From positions 1 to 32,009 of the forward strand of contig DJWL01000099.1 in the NCBI GenBank assembly GCA_002441545.1: a stretch of 32,009 nucleotides of DNA, read 5' to 3'. The stretch comes from Flavobacteriaceae bacterium UBA6231. GTDB lineage: Bacteria > Bacteroidota > Bacteroidia > Flavobacteriales > Flavobacteriaceae. Within the stretch, counting starts at the first letter, position 1, and every line of letters begins with the position of its first letter. Shown one piece after another: positions 1-8,719 of this stretch. A model generated the notes under the pieces. It saw only the letters and a program-made list of their open reading frames with translations, did no database searches and was not told where the DNA came from. Position numbers and translations under genes: made by a program.

Positions 1-1040
1 AATTTCATCCTGAAGTTTATCACTCGACAGATGGCAAAAAATTATTAGAAAACTTTTTAGTTCATATAGCTGGTGTAAATCAAGATTGGACACCAGATTC
101 TTTTGTTGAAGAAACTGTTGAGTCACTTCAAAAACAAATTGGTAATGATAAAGTTGTTTTAGGACTTTCTGGTGGTGTTGATTCTTCAGTAGCCGCTGTA
201 TTACTTCATAAAGCTATTGGGAAGAATTTGTATTGCATCTTTGTTAATAACGGATTGCTTCGTAAAAACGAATTTGAAAGTGTATTAAAGCAATATGAAG
301 GCATGGGACTTAATGTTAAAGGCGTTGATGCTTCCAAACGTTTTTTAGATGCTTTAGCAGGAATTGATGATCCTGAGAGAAAACGTAAAGCTATTGGCAA
401 TGCTTTTATTGAAGTTTTTGATGATGAAGCGCATCAAATTGAAAATGTAACATGGTTAGCTCAAGGAACCATATATCCTGATGTTATAGAGAGTGTGTCT
501 GCTACGGGTGGACCATCTGCAACTATAAAAAGCCATCATAATGTTGGAGGTTTGCCAGATTTTATGAAACTTAAAATTGTAGAGCCACTTAAAGCATTGT
601 TTAAAGACGAGGTTCGTCGTGTTGGTGCTACTTTAGGAATAGATACTTTATTGTTAGGGCGTCATCCATTTCCTGGACCAGGATTAGCCATTCGTATTTT
701 AGGTGATATTACGGCAGAAAAAGTTCGTATTCTTCAGGAAGTAGATGCTATTTTTATTAATGGACTTCGTGAATGGGGCTTATATGATAAAGTTTGGCAA
801 GCTGGTGCAATCTTATTACCCGTTAACAGCGTAGGTGTTATGGGCGATGAGCGTACTTATGAAAAATGTGTTGCGCTTAGAGCTGTTGAAAGTACCGATG
901 GTATGACTGCAGATTGGGTAAACTTGCCTTATGAGTTTTTACAAAAAACTTCAAACGACATAATAAATAAAGTAAAAGGCGTTAATAGGGTAGTTTATGA
1001 TATTAGTTCAAAACCGCCAGCAACTATTGAATGGGAATAG
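1..1040 (+). CDS. guaA: GMP synthase (glutamine-hydrolysing), 5'-truncated
   Basis: GuaA makes GMP from XMP, ATP and glutamine in cytosolic purine synthesis. The reading frame is open from base 1, and codons begin at base 3. The visible 345 residues start at the end of the glutamine amidotransferase domain: FHPE carries the His and Glu of the Cys-His-Glu triad. The ATP-pyrophosphatase P-loop GLSGGVDSS follows (about 162-188), then the C-terminal dimerisation domain with GRHPFPGPGLAIRILG and the family-typical end PPATIEWE. The family is about 510 residues long, so roughly 165 N-terminal residues, including the nucleophilic Cys, lie outside the window. An internal ATG at 228 is not the real start because the conserved P-loop lies upstream of it. 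The protein resembles flavobacterial GuaA throughout. Confidence 0.97.
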   Translation, partial: FHPEVYHSTDGKKLLENFLVHIAGVNQDWTPDSFVEETVESLQKQIGNDKVVLGLSGGVDSSVAAVLLHKAIGKNLYCIFVNNGLLRKNEFESVLKQYEGMGLNVKGVDASKRFLDALAGIDDPERKRKAIGNAFIEVFDDEAHQIENVTWLAQGTIYPDVIESVSATGGPSATIKSHHNVGGLPDFMKLKIVEPLKALFKDEVRRVGATLGIDTLLLGRHPFPGPGLAIRILGDITAEKVRILQEVDAIFINGLREWGLYDKVWQAGAILLPVNSVGVMGDERTYEKCVALRAVESTDGMTADWVNLPYEFLQKTSNDIINKVKGVNRVVYDISSKPPATIEWE

Positions 1041-1105
1041 TGGTTTTTAAACTCATTTGGCGCCTTAATTAACGAAAGTTCAAAATAAGTAAAATTGTAT
1101 TTAGG

Positions 1106-1285
1106 TTTGGGCGTTCCAATATTTATAAACTATATTTATTATTTTTAAAGTATCTCACTTAAATAAAATTTGCGTATATATTAAGTGAGTTCAAAAAAAT
1201 ATTGTCAGGCTGTTCACTATATCTTTTCTTTTTGGCATGTTATGTGCATAAAAAGAAAAGGATGTCGTTTCCATCCTTAACGCAA
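1106..1285 (+). repeat. Flavobacterial cloverleaf-like intergenic repeat
   Basis: This fills most of the 262-base gap between guaA and the LysM gene. GCGTT (1111-1115) can pair with AACGC (1279-1283) as a closing helix. Inside are CTCACTTAA (1154-1162) with TTAAGTGAG (1181-1189), a perfect 9-bp inverted repeat, and CTTTTCTTTTT (1223-1233) with AAAAAGAAAAG (1250-1260), a perfect 11-bp one. A short GGAT/ATCC hairpin lies at 1260-1276. The blocks TTTGGGCGTTCC, CAGGCTGTTCACTATATC and GGATGTCGTTTCCATCCTTAACGC resemble, from memory, a family of intergenic repeats in many Bacteroidota genomes. The family has no settled function that I can name. No second copy was noticed in the window. Strand is arbitrary. 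Confidence 0.5.
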
Positions 1286-1302
1286 TTTAAAAATTAGCAT
1301 AC

Positions 1303-3237
1303 ATGATTAAATTCTTTTCTATTGTTTGTTTGTCCTTTTTTATAAGTATTAATACAGCTAAAGCTCAAAACTACAAGACACATAAAGTTAAACAAGGAGA
1401 GACTATTGAAAGTATTTCTAAGCAATATTACGTAACACCTTTTGATATTTACTCATTAAATCCAGATGCAAAAAAGGGTTTAAAACCAAATGCACTTTTA
1501 ATCATTCCAAAACCAAAAGTAGATGCTACGCCTAAAGTTACTGTCACTAAAGAACTGAAGGGTTTTAAAACGCATAGAACAGGTAAAAAGGAAACCTTAT
1601 ACAGTTTAGCAAAAGAGTATAATGTTTCAGAAGATGATATTAAAAAATACAACACCTTTTTATATTCAAATTCTTTGCGAAAAGGTGATAAATTAGAAAT
1701 CCCTATTTTTAAAATTACTGAAGTTACACAAACTAAAGAGTTAACAAAACCTTATACAGTTTTACCTAAAGAAGGAAAATGGCGCATTGCTTATAAATTT
1801 GGTATTACACTTGCCGAATTGGAAGCGCTTAACCCAAATATGGGTGATGTATTGCAAGAAGGAGAAGTTATTAATGTGCCAAATATTACCAAAACAGATG
1901 AAAAGATAGTTGATGAGCAATACAGTTACTATAAGGTGTTGCCTAAAGAAGGATTTTATAGATTAAAACTAAAACTGGGATTAGAACAAGACCAACTTGA
2001 AGCGTTAAATCCGGGATTAAAAGAAAGCGGATTAAAAGATGGGATGATTTTAAAAGTGCCTTACAATCATAAAACCGAATCTTTTGAATCTGATGAAGTA
2101 GCAAATAATCTAATTGATAAAATAAGGGATTATAAAACAAAGCATATTGCAGTCATGTTGCCATTTCGTTTAGATCGAGTTGATTTCGATTCTATTTCAG
2201 GAACTAAAAAAAGTATTTCAATCGACCCATATCTTAATGCATCTTTAGATTTTCATTCAGGAATATTAATGGCTATTGACTCATTAAAAAGTTTAGGAGT
2301 TTCACTTAAAGTTGATGTTTACGATACGAAATACCAAGTAGGTGAAGTGTCTAAAATTATTGAAATGAACGATTTTGAAAATTTAGATGCGGTTATTGGC
2401 CCATTAACACCAAATAACTTTGAAAGAGCAGCATCTGAATTAAAAAAATATAATGTACCTGTGGTGTCGCCAATAGGCGAAAATCTAAATCTATATGATA
2501 ACGTTTTCCAAACTAGACCATCTGCAGAACTGTTAAAAAGCAAAACAATTAATTATGTAAAATCGCTTTCTGGTCCAAAAAGCATTGTAATTATTTCTGA
2601 TACTAAAAATGTGTCAGTTGCTGCCGAGTTAAAACAAGAATTTACTTTTGCAACCCAAGTGCGATCCAGAAAAAATAAAGAAGGTAAAGACGCCAATTAT
2701 GTATTGGTTGATGATATTGCCAGTGTTTTAAAATCTGGCCTTAACATAGTCTTCCTTGAAACGCAAAATGAAGGGTTGGCATCCAATGTAACAAGTATAT
2801 TAAACTCGTTAATTAACGCTGGAAATGCTGAAGAAAACATTGCAAAAAAGGAAATTATATTGGTAACCACAAATGTTAATTCAGCTTTTGAAAGCGATGA
2901 AATATCTAATGAGCACTTGTCAAATTTGAGTTTTACTTTTGCTACCATGTCGAAAACAAAAAATATAGAAGACAATAATTATTTCATTAAGAAATATGAA
3001 GAAGCTTATCATGTTACGCCAAATAAGAGAGCGATTAGAGGTTTTGATGTAACTATGGATGTAGTTTTACGTTTAGTGACTTCTGATGATTTGTATAAGT
3101 CAGTAACCGAAACTCCTTTAACAGAATATGTTGAAAACAAGTTTGAATACAAAAAGAAACTTTTTGGAGGTTATTATAACGATTCGGCTTATTTAGTGAA
3201 ATACCAAGATTTAAGAATTGTTGAAGTTCAGCAATAA
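1303..3237 (+). CDS. Exported LysM-repeat protein with periplasmic ligand-binding-like domain
   Basis: A 644-residue protein with a signal peptide (MIKFFSIVCLSFFISINTAKA). LysM or LysM-like repeats lie near residues 24-70, 88-134, 151-195 and 209-254. The first two are clear (HKVKQGETIESISKQY; HRTGKKETLYSLAKEY). The last two share the YxVLPKEGxxR signature and are more diverged. Residues about 280-630, starting HIAVMLPFRLDR, look like a type 1 periplasmic-binding fold of the branched-chain amino-acid receptor kind (IGPLTPNNFERAASELKKYNVPVVSPIGEN). LysM suggests binding to peptidoglycan; the ligand of the other domain is unknown. The architecture is common in flavobacteria as a LysM peptidoglycan-binding protein. 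It starts at ATG without a Shine-Dalgarno, as elsewhere in this half of the window. Confidence 0.85.
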   Translation: MIKFFSIVCLSFFISINTAKAQNYKTHKVKQGETIESISKQYYVTPFDIYSLNPDAKKGLKPNALLIIPKPKVDATPKVTVTKELKGFKTHRTGKKETLYSLAKEYNVSEDDIKKYNTFLYSNSLRKGDKLEIPIFKITEVTQTKELTKPYTVLPKEGKWRIAYKFGITLAELEALNPNMGDVLQEGEVINVPNITKTDEKIVDEQYSYYKVLPKEGFYRLKLKLGLEQDQLEALNPGLKESGLKDGMILKVPYNHKTESFESDEVANNLIDKIRDYKTKHIAVMLPFRLDRVDFDSISGTKKSISIDPYLNASLDFHSGILMAIDSLKSLGVSLKVDVYDTKYQVGEVSKIIEMNDFENLDAVIGPLTPNNFERAASELKKYNVPVVSPIGENLNLYDNVFQTRPSAELLKSKTINYVKSLSGPKSIVIISDTKNVSVAAELKQEFTFATQVRSRKNKEGKDANYVLVDDIASVLKSGLNIVFLETQNEGLASNVTSILNSLINAGNAEENIAKKEIILVTTNVNSAFESDEISNEHLSNLSFTFATMSKTKNIEDNNYFIKKYEEAYHVTPNKRAIRGFDVTMDVVLRLVTSDDLYKSVTETPLTEYVENKFEYKKKLFGGYYNDSAYLVKYQDLRIVEVQQ

Positions 3238-3282
3238 GCTAAATTGAAATTCGTTTTTTAATTCAAACTTATTTTTTGTCAT

Positions 3283-3819
3283 TTGTCAAGAATAATCATC
3301 TTATTATGTTGCTTCATTAGTGTTCAAAAAGATGAACCAGTAATCACTTGGAGAGAATCTTATAAGTTAACATGGAATGATTTTAAAGGTGAAGCAAATC
3401 AAAATGAAAAGGCAGTAGCAATAACAGTGTCAGGCATTAGTTTTGAATACTATATCAAACAAAATATTTTTAGAGCAGGTAGTTTTGAAACAAAAGTAGC
3501 TGCCTGTTTTTTTCCAGAAAAGTCATGGTTTAAACCAGAATTGGTTAATGATTATATTTTATCTCACGAACAATTGCATTATGATATTACAGAGCTTTAT
3601 GTTCGTAAATTTAGAAAGCAATTAAATCAGTTAAAAGTTTCAAAAACGATAAAAAATGATTTGGAATTACTGCAAAAATTAATGAATGAGCAATTAGCAG
3701 TTAAACAAAATGAATATGATGCAGAAACCAATAATTCAATAAACAAAGAAGCTCAATTGCTTTGGGAGCAAAAAATTAATATAGAACTTAAAACATTAGT
3801 TTCATATAAATCAGAATAG
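3283..3819 (+). CDS. DUF922-like exported putative Zn-dependent protease
   Basis: A 178-residue protein that I recognise as DUF922-like from its layout: ITWRESYKLTWNDFKG near the N-terminus and ILSHEQLHYDITELYVRKFRKQL in the middle. HEQLH is an HExxH zinc-metalloprotease signature, with a further helix of conserved His/Glu context. Family members are described as putative secreted Zn proteases, but activity is not established for this one. The hydrophobic N-terminus (RIIILLCCFISV) may be a short signal sequence. The start is uncertain: TTG at 3283 is the first near-cognate codon that retains the hydrophobic segment, and the frame is open back to a stop at 3259. The gene lies 45 bases after the LysM gene and 2 bases before the next, so the three probably share a transcript. 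Confidence 0.72.
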   Translation: MSRIIILLCCFISVQKDEPVITWRESYKLTWNDFKGEANQNEKAVAITVSGISFEYYIKQNIFRAGSFETKVAACFFPEKSWFKPELVNDYILSHEQLHYDITELYVRKFRKQLNQLKVSKTIKNDLELLQKLMNEQLAVKQNEYDAETNNSINKEAQLLWEQKINIELKTLVSYKSE

Positions 3820-3821
3820 CT

Positions 3822-4055
3822 GTGTTATTGCAACCCGATAAAAATTTCTTAATAACCTTAGCACATACCAAAATGCCGTTTGGTAAATATAAAGACCGCT
3901 ACTTGATAGATTTGCCCGAATACTATGTGGTTTGGTACCATAACCAAGGGTTTCCAAAAGGTAAATTAGGCGATATGCTGCAAACTGTTTACGAACTTAA
4001 ATTAAACGGTTTGGAAGAACTGATTAGAAACATTAAAAAGCAATATCCTAAATAG
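3822..4055 (+). CDS. DUF3820 family protein
   Basis: A 77-residue cytosolic protein carrying the DUF3820 signature MPFGKYKDRYLIDLPEYYVVWY, then a region like FPKGKLGDMLQTVYELKLNGLE. The family is widespread in Bacteroidota and gammaproteobacteria. It has been called a putative quorum-sensing-regulated virulence factor, but no biochemical function is established. Length and ending match the family. The GTG at 3822 gives MLLQPDKNFL, similar to starts of relatives; the TTG at 3828 is an alternative. The start lies 2 bases after the upstream stop codon, which implies co-transcription and probably translational coupling. Confidence 0.8.
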   Translation: MLLQPDKNFLITLAHTKMPFGKYKDRYLIDLPEYYVVWYHNQGFPKGKLGDMLQTVYELKLNGLEELIRNIKKQYPK

Positions 4056-4243
4056 GTATTTTATGATTGTTTAGCAATGATGATTTGAAATTGTTTTGAT
4101 AGTTTAAAATCAGAATCTAAACGAAATCAGTTAAAATTTTGTATAAAATCTAATCAAATAATTAATTTTATTAATAAATATGAGTTGTTTATAAATACCT
4201 TTTAAATAACTAAAACAATGCTTTAATAACTGTTTTAATTTTG

Positions 4244-4251
4244 TAAATTTG
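4244..4251 (+). promoter_or_regulatory. Bacteroidetes -7 promoter element upstream of pyrG
   Basis: TAAATTTG matches the Bacteroidetes housekeeping -7 consensus TAnnTTTG and is followed by the favoured C. It lies 20 bases before the pyrG ATG in a 216-base AT-rich gap. I see no convincing TTG-type -33 partner, so the call rests on the -7 element and its position. Confidence 0.55.
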
Positions 4252-4271
4252 CCTGCGTTTATAAGCGCAAC

Positions 4272-5912
4272 ATGACAAAAACAACCAAATACATATTTGT
4301 AACCGGAGGCGTTACCTCATCTTTAGGAAAAGGAATTATAGCAGCTTCGCTTGCTAAATTACTTCAAGCACAAGGTTATAGAGTTACTATCCAGAAATTA
4401 GATCCGTATATTAACGTAGATCCAGGAACCTTAAATCCATATGAACATGGAGAATGCTATGTTACTGAAGATGGAGCAGAAACTGATTTAGATTTAGGAC
4501 ACTATGAACGTTTTTTAAACGTGCCTACAAGTCAGGCCAATAATGTTACTACAGGACGCATTTATCAAAGTGTGATTGAAAAAGAACGTCGTGGTGAGTT
4601 TTTAGGAAAAACGGTTCAAGTAATTCCTCATATTACCGATGAAATAAAAAGACGTATTCAAATTCTTGGAAATTCTGGTGATTATGATATTGTGATTACT
4701 GAAATTGGAGGAACTGTAGGTGATATAGAATCGTTGCCATATATTGAAGCAGTAAGACAATTAAAATGGGATTTAGGTGAAAATAATGCTATTGTAATTC
4801 ATTTAACCTTAGTACCATACTTAGCTGCTGCTGGTGAATTAAAAACAAAGCCAACCCAACACAGTGTAAAAACATTGATGGAAAGTGGAGTACAAGCTGA
4901 TGTTTTGGTTTGTAGAACGGAATATGATTTGCCGTATGATTTACGTAGAAAATTAGCATTATTCTGTAATGTTAGAGAAGAAGCAGTAATTCAATCTATA
5001 GATGCATCAACCATTTATGATGTGCCAAATTTGATGTTGCAACAAGGGTTAGATAAAGTGGTTTTAAAAAAATTGGCTTTAAAAAGCTCGACACCAGAGA
5101 TTACCCATTGGAACACGTTTTTAAGCCGACTTAAAAACCCAAAAACCGAAGTGACCATTGGTTTAATTGGAAAGTATGTTGAGTTGCAGGATTCCTATAA
5201 ATCCATTTTAGAGTCTTTTATTCATGCAGGTGCCGAAAATGAAGTAAAAGTTAATATAGAATCTATTCATTCTGAATATTTGAATGAGGATAATATCAAA
5301 TTAATGCTATCACATTTAGACGGTATTGTAGTAGCGCCAGGATTTGGTGAGCGTGGTATTGAAGGAAAAATTGTGGCAGTTAAATATGTGCGTGAAAATA
5401 ATATGCCATTTTTTGGAATATGTTTAGGTATGCAAATGGCTGTGATTGAATTTGCACGTAACGTTTTAAATTTACCAGATGCAGATTCAACAGAGATGAA
5501 TCCTAAAACAAAAAATCCAGTAATTGATCTTATGGAAGAACAAAAAACAATTACTGATAAAGGTGGAACCATGCGTTTGGGTGCTTGGAAATGCGATTTA
5601 AAAATGGGAAGTGCTGCTCGTGAAATTTATAAAGCAGAAAGCATTAAAGAACGACATAGACACCGTTATGAATTTAATGGTAATTATAGAAAAGAAATAG
5701 AAGATGCTGGTATGATTGCAACTGGTTTAAATCCAGATACCAATTTAGTAGAAATTATAGAAATACCTACACATCCGTTTTTTATAGGTGTTCAATATCA
5801 CCCAGAATATAAAAGTACAGTTGCAAATCCTCATCCGCTTTTTGTAGCGTTTGTAAAAGCAGCCTTAAAATTTAAAAACAGTAAAAAAGGTGCCAGTGTG
5901 TCACAAAACTAA
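4272..5912 (+). CDS. pyrG: CTP synthase
   Basis: PyrG converts UTP to CTP using ATP and glutamine, the last step of de novo pyrimidine nucleotide synthesis, in the cytosol. The 546-residue protein is full length. The N-terminal amidoligase domain begins IFVTGGVTSSLGKGIIAASL with the P-loop, followed by DPYINVDPGTLNPYEHGE. The class I glutamine amidotransferase domain starts at about residue 300. Its triad is visible as Cys384 (FGICLGMQ), His510 and Glu512 (QYHPEYKS). CTP synthase is allosterically regulated by GTP and inhibited by CTP. It lies 63 bases before yidC, and no terminator is seen between them. The start matches family N-termini. Confidence 0.98.
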   Translation: MTKTTKYIFVTGGVTSSLGKGIIAASLAKLLQAQGYRVTIQKLDPYINVDPGTLNPYEHGECYVTEDGAETDLDLGHYERFLNVPTSQANNVTTGRIYQSVIEKERRGEFLGKTVQVIPHITDEIKRRIQILGNSGDYDIVITEIGGTVGDIESLPYIEAVRQLKWDLGENNAIVIHLTLVPYLAAAGELKTKPTQHSVKTLMESGVQADVLVCRTEYDLPYDLRRKLALFCNVREEAVIQSIDASTIYDVPNLMLQQGLDKVVLKKLALKSSTPEITHWNTFLSRLKNPKTEVTIGLIGKYVELQDSYKSILESFIHAGAENEVKVNIESIHSEYLNEDNIKLMLSHLDGIVVAPGFGERGIEGKIVAVKYVRENNMPFFGICLGMQMAVIEFARNVLNLPDADSTEMNPKTKNPVIDLMEEQKTITDKGGTMRLGAWKCDLKMGSAAREIYKAESIKERHRHRYEFNGNYRKEIEDAGMIATGLNPDTNLVEIIEIPTHPFFIGVQYHPEYKSTVANPHPLFVAFVKAALKFKNSKKGASVSQN

Positions 5913-5975
5913 AATTGGTTAGTTTTTTGATTAATACCTAAGTCCTCAATTTAAAAGAGGAGAAATTTATAGCAA

Positions 5976-7874
5976 ATGGAAGAAAAAAAATTAGATATTA
6001 ATTCGATAATTGGATTTGCCCTTATTTTCGGAATATTAATGTACATGCTTTGGCAAAATAAACCAACTCCAGAGCAGATAGCAGAACAAGAAAAAGCTAA
6101 ACAAGAACAGCTTGCTGCTGAAGAAAAAGCTAAAGTACAGAATGATGCAGTTGTAACTACTGCAGAAGATTTTTCGGTTGAAACAGCTACAGATTCCACA
6201 AAGTTAAAAACATTAAAATCAAAACTTGGAGCCTTTGCTTATTCATCAACATTGCCATCAGCAACAGAAACAGAAACATTTGTTGAAAACGATGTTTTAG
6301 CATTAAAGTTCAGTAATAAAGGTGGTTATCTTTCTGAAATCAAATTAAAGAACTTTGTAAATTTTGATTCCATTCCTGTTTACTTAATAAAAGATAATAA
6401 TTCAGCTTTTAACATCAATTTTGGTACTACAGACAGTCGTATATTAAACACTCAAGATTTATATTTCCAACCTACTATTACAAAAAATGGAGAGAATACG
6501 GTTGTTTCTATGAAACTTAAAGTCTCAGAAAGTAAGTTTTTAGAGTACAGATATGAGATTAAGAAAGATGATTACATGATGGGTTTTACCATCAAATCTC
6601 AAGGACTTGATGATGTTATAAACAGCTCACAGGCAATAAATTTAGATTGGAAGATTAAAACCTATCGCCATGCCAAAAGTGTTTCCTATGAAAACCGATA
6701 TACAGAGTTAATTTATGAGTATGAAGATGGTAAAGATAATTATCTTGGACAAAGTGAACTTTCTGAAGATACTGTTGATGATGTGACTTATGTAGCGTTT
6801 AAACAACATTTTTTCACCTCTATTTTATTAGCTGATTCTCCGTTTAAAACAGCAGATTTAAAGTCTGAAAATTTAATTAAAGATGAAGAAATTGATACGG
6901 TTTTTACTAAATCTTTTGAGGCTAAATTACCTTTAGAATTCGCATCTGGCGAGATTAATAAGAGTATGGATTGGTATTTTGGGCCAACAGACTATAAAAT
7001 ATTAAATGCCTACGATAGAAATTTAGATGAAGTTGTGCCTTTAGGTTGGGGTATTTTTGGTTGGATTAACCGGTATGTATTTATTCCAACATTCGGATTT
7101 TTAAGCTCATTCTTACCTTATGGTTTTGCCATCATTGTTATGACTATTTTGGTTAGAATTGTAATGTCTCCGGTTACCTATAAATCATATGTATCTCAAG
7201 CTAAAATGAAAGTTTTAAAGCCTGAAATTACTGAGATTAGTGAAAAGTACAAAGACAACGCCATGAAAAAGCAACAAGAAACTATGGCATTGTATAGTAA
7301 AGCAGGAGCAAGCCCAATGGCAGGATGTTTGCCTGCTTTATTGCAGTTGCCGGTGTTTTATGCCTTGTTTCAATTTTTCCCATCAGCTTTTGATTTACGT
7401 CAGAAAAGTTTCCTTTGGGCAGAAGATTTATCTTCATATGACACGATTGCTAAATTACCATTTCACATACCATTTTATGGCGATCATGTAAGTTTGTTCC
7501 CAATATTGGCATCGGTTGCCATATTCTTTTATATGCAAATGACTACTGGACAGCAAATGGCATCACAACCCACACAAGAAGGTATGCCAGATATGAGTAA
7601 AATGATGAAATACATGATGTATTTTTCTCCTTTAATGATGCTGTTCTTTTTTAATAATTATGCTTCGGGATTGAGTTTGTATTATTTTGTTTCTAACTTA
7701 ATTACTATTGGTATTATGTTAGTAATCAAGAACTTTATTATTGATGAAGATAAAATTCATGCTAGAATACAGGAAAATAAAAAGAAGCCTAAAAAAGAGA
7801 ATCGTTTCCAGAAGAAAATGAAAGAAATGATGGAACAGGCAGAAAAACAAAAGCAAAATCAAAAGCGTAAATAA
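5976..7874 (+). CDS. yidC: Membrane protein insertase YidC
   Basis: YidC inserts inner-membrane proteins, alone or with SecYEG. The 632-residue protein has the Gram-negative layout. One N-terminal membrane span (about residues 8-24, SIIGFALIFGILMYMLW) is followed by an Ala/Glu/Lys-rich linker and a large periplasmic domain (about 75-345). The conserved five-span insertase core runs from about 350 to 590, with the conserved positively charged residue in ILVRIVMSPVTYKS and the cytoplasmic helical hairpin after it. The family segment SPMAGCLPALLQLPVFYALFQ is intact. The C-terminus is highly basic (KKPKKENRFQKKMKEMMEQ), as expected for ribosome contact. A purine-rich GAGGAG occurs upstream, but its 13-base spacing makes it unlikely to be a Shine-Dalgarno. 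A terminator follows directly. Confidence 0.97.
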   Translation: MEEKKLDINSIIGFALIFGILMYMLWQNKPTPEQIAEQEKAKQEQLAAEEKAKVQNDAVVTTAEDFSVETATDSTKLKTLKSKLGAFAYSSTLPSATETETFVENDVLALKFSNKGGYLSEIKLKNFVNFDSIPVYLIKDNNSAFNINFGTTDSRILNTQDLYFQPTITKNGENTVVSMKLKVSESKFLEYRYEIKKDDYMMGFTIKSQGLDDVINSSQAINLDWKIKTYRHAKSVSYENRYTELIYEYEDGKDNYLGQSELSEDTVDDVTYVAFKQHFFTSILLADSPFKTADLKSENLIKDEEIDTVFTKSFEAKLPLEFASGEINKSMDWYFGPTDYKILNAYDRNLDEVVPLGWGIFGWINRYVFIPTFGFLSSFLPYGFAIIVMTILVRIVMSPVTYKSYVSQAKMKVLKPEITEISEKYKDNAMKKQQETMALYSKAGASPMAGCLPALLQLPVFYALFQFFPSAFDLRQKSFLWAEDLSSYDTIAKLPFHIPFYGDHVSLFPILASVAIFFYMQMTTGQQMASQPTQEGMPDMSKMMKYMMYFSPLMMLFFFNNYASGLSLYYFVSNLITIGIMLVIKNFIIDEDKIHARIQENKKKPKKENRFQKKMKEMMEQAEKQKQNQKRK

Positions 7875-7880
7875 TTTGAA

Positions 7881-7903
7881 AGCTGCCTTCTGGCGGCTTT
7901 TTT
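7881..7903 (+). terminator. Rho-independent terminator after yidC
   Basis: AGCTGCC (7881-7887) pairs with GGCGGCT (7892-7898), with one G-U wobble, around a TTCT loop. The stem runs into six T residues, 7 bases after the yidC stop. Confidence 0.88.
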
Positions 7904-7944
7904 GTTAAATACAATTTCAGTAACAAGTTGTCGTTAATTAGAAT

Positions 7945-8643
7945 ATGAAAAAAGTATTTGTTTCACTATTTATTTTGGCAGTTGGATTTATTTCAGCTCA
8001 AACAATCAATCAATTAGATGCAGATGGAATGCGTCATGGTATTTGGAAAAAATATTATGAGAACACCACTATTTTAAGATATGAAGGAGAGTTTAATCAT
8101 GGCAAAGAAATAGGGCTGTTTAAGTATTACAAAAACGTTGACCAAAAAGCATCACTTACTGCTACAAAACAATTTAATGAAACTAATAATAAATCCTATG
8201 TTACCTTTTTTACATCAAAAGGTAAAGTTGTAAGTGAAGGCCAAATGGATGGAAAACTATATATAGGTGAGTGGAAATATTATCAAAAAAATTCAAATAA
8301 ATTACTCACTTTAGAAAATTATGATGATGAAGGACTTTTAAATGGGGATAGGTTTGTTTATTATGAAAACGGGCAGATTGCTGAAAAACAATTTTATGTA
8401 CATGGTCAATTAGAAGGTGATTCTGTTTGGTATTCAGAAAAAAACATTGTTTTAAAAGAATTTCAATATGTAAATGGTGTATTGCACGGTCTTTCAAAGT
8501 TTTACAATCCTAAAGGCGAATTAATTTTAGAAGGGAGTTATAAAAGAGGTAAAAAGGATGGAGTTTGGAAAACCTATGAAAATGGTAAATTAATTGAGGA
8601 AAAAGATTTTACATATAAACCAAAGTATATAAAAAAAACATAA
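7945..8643 (+). CDS. Exported MORN-like repeat protein
   Basis: A 232-residue protein with a signal peptide (MKKVFVSLFILAVGFISA). The body is a series of beta-hairpin repeats of the MORN/toxin-antitoxin YwqK kind: DGMRHGIWKKYYEN, GEFNHGKEIGLFKYYKN, DGKLYIGEWKYYQKN, GLLNGDRFVYYENGQIAEKQF, GVLHGLSKFYNPKGELILEG and GKKDGVWKTYENGKL. Such repeats act as scaffolds. Their partners here are unknown, and despite the domain-database name they do not by themselves mean an antitoxin. The gene is a single transcription unit between two terminators. No -7 element was found in its short upstream region. Confidence 0.75.
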   Translation: MKKVFVSLFILAVGFISAQTINQLDADGMRHGIWKKYYENTTILRYEGEFNHGKEIGLFKYYKNVDQKASLTATKQFNETNNKSYVTFFTSKGKVVSEGQMDGKLYIGEWKYYQKNSNKLLTLENYDDEGLLNGDRFVYYENGQIAEKQFYVHGQLEGDSVWYSEKNIVLKEFQYVNGVLHGLSKFYNPKGELILEGSYKRGKKDGVWKTYENGKLIEEKDFTYKPKYIKKT

Positions 8644-8670
8644 AAGCTATTTGTTTTAATAAAGAATTTT

Positions 8671-8702
8671 AAAAAGGTAGCATATAAGTGTTACCTTTTT
8701 TT
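8671..8702 (+). terminator. Rho-independent terminator before mnmA
   Basis: AAAAAGGTA (8671-8679) pairs perfectly with TACCTTTTT (8692-8700) around a 12-base loop and continues into a T tract. It ends the MORN-like gene 28 bases after its stop. The paired A and T tracts could allow it to work in either direction. Confidence 0.75.
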
Positions 8703-8707
8703 ATTTG

Positions 8708-8715
8708 TAAATTTG
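8708..8715 (+). promoter_or_regulatory. -7 promoter element directly abutting mnmA
   Basis: TAAATTTG fits TAnnTTTG. Its last G lies only 4 bases before the mnmA ATG (8720), where transcription would be expected to start, so the mRNA is predicted to be leaderless or nearly so. It immediately follows the upstream terminator. No clear -33 TTG was found. Confidence 0.6.
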
Positions 8716-8719
8716 TCGT

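Noticed and set aside
3244..3277. Imperfect hairpin plus T run after the LysM gene as a terminator
   Set aside because: The stem (TTGAAATT with AATTCAA) contains a bulge and is all A/T except one pair at each end. It is too weak to support, and the next gene is co-directional only 45 bases away.
7945..8643. Toxin-antitoxin system
   Set aside because: The YwqK-like repeats carry an antitoxin label in some databases, but no toxin gene is adjacent and the protein is exported.
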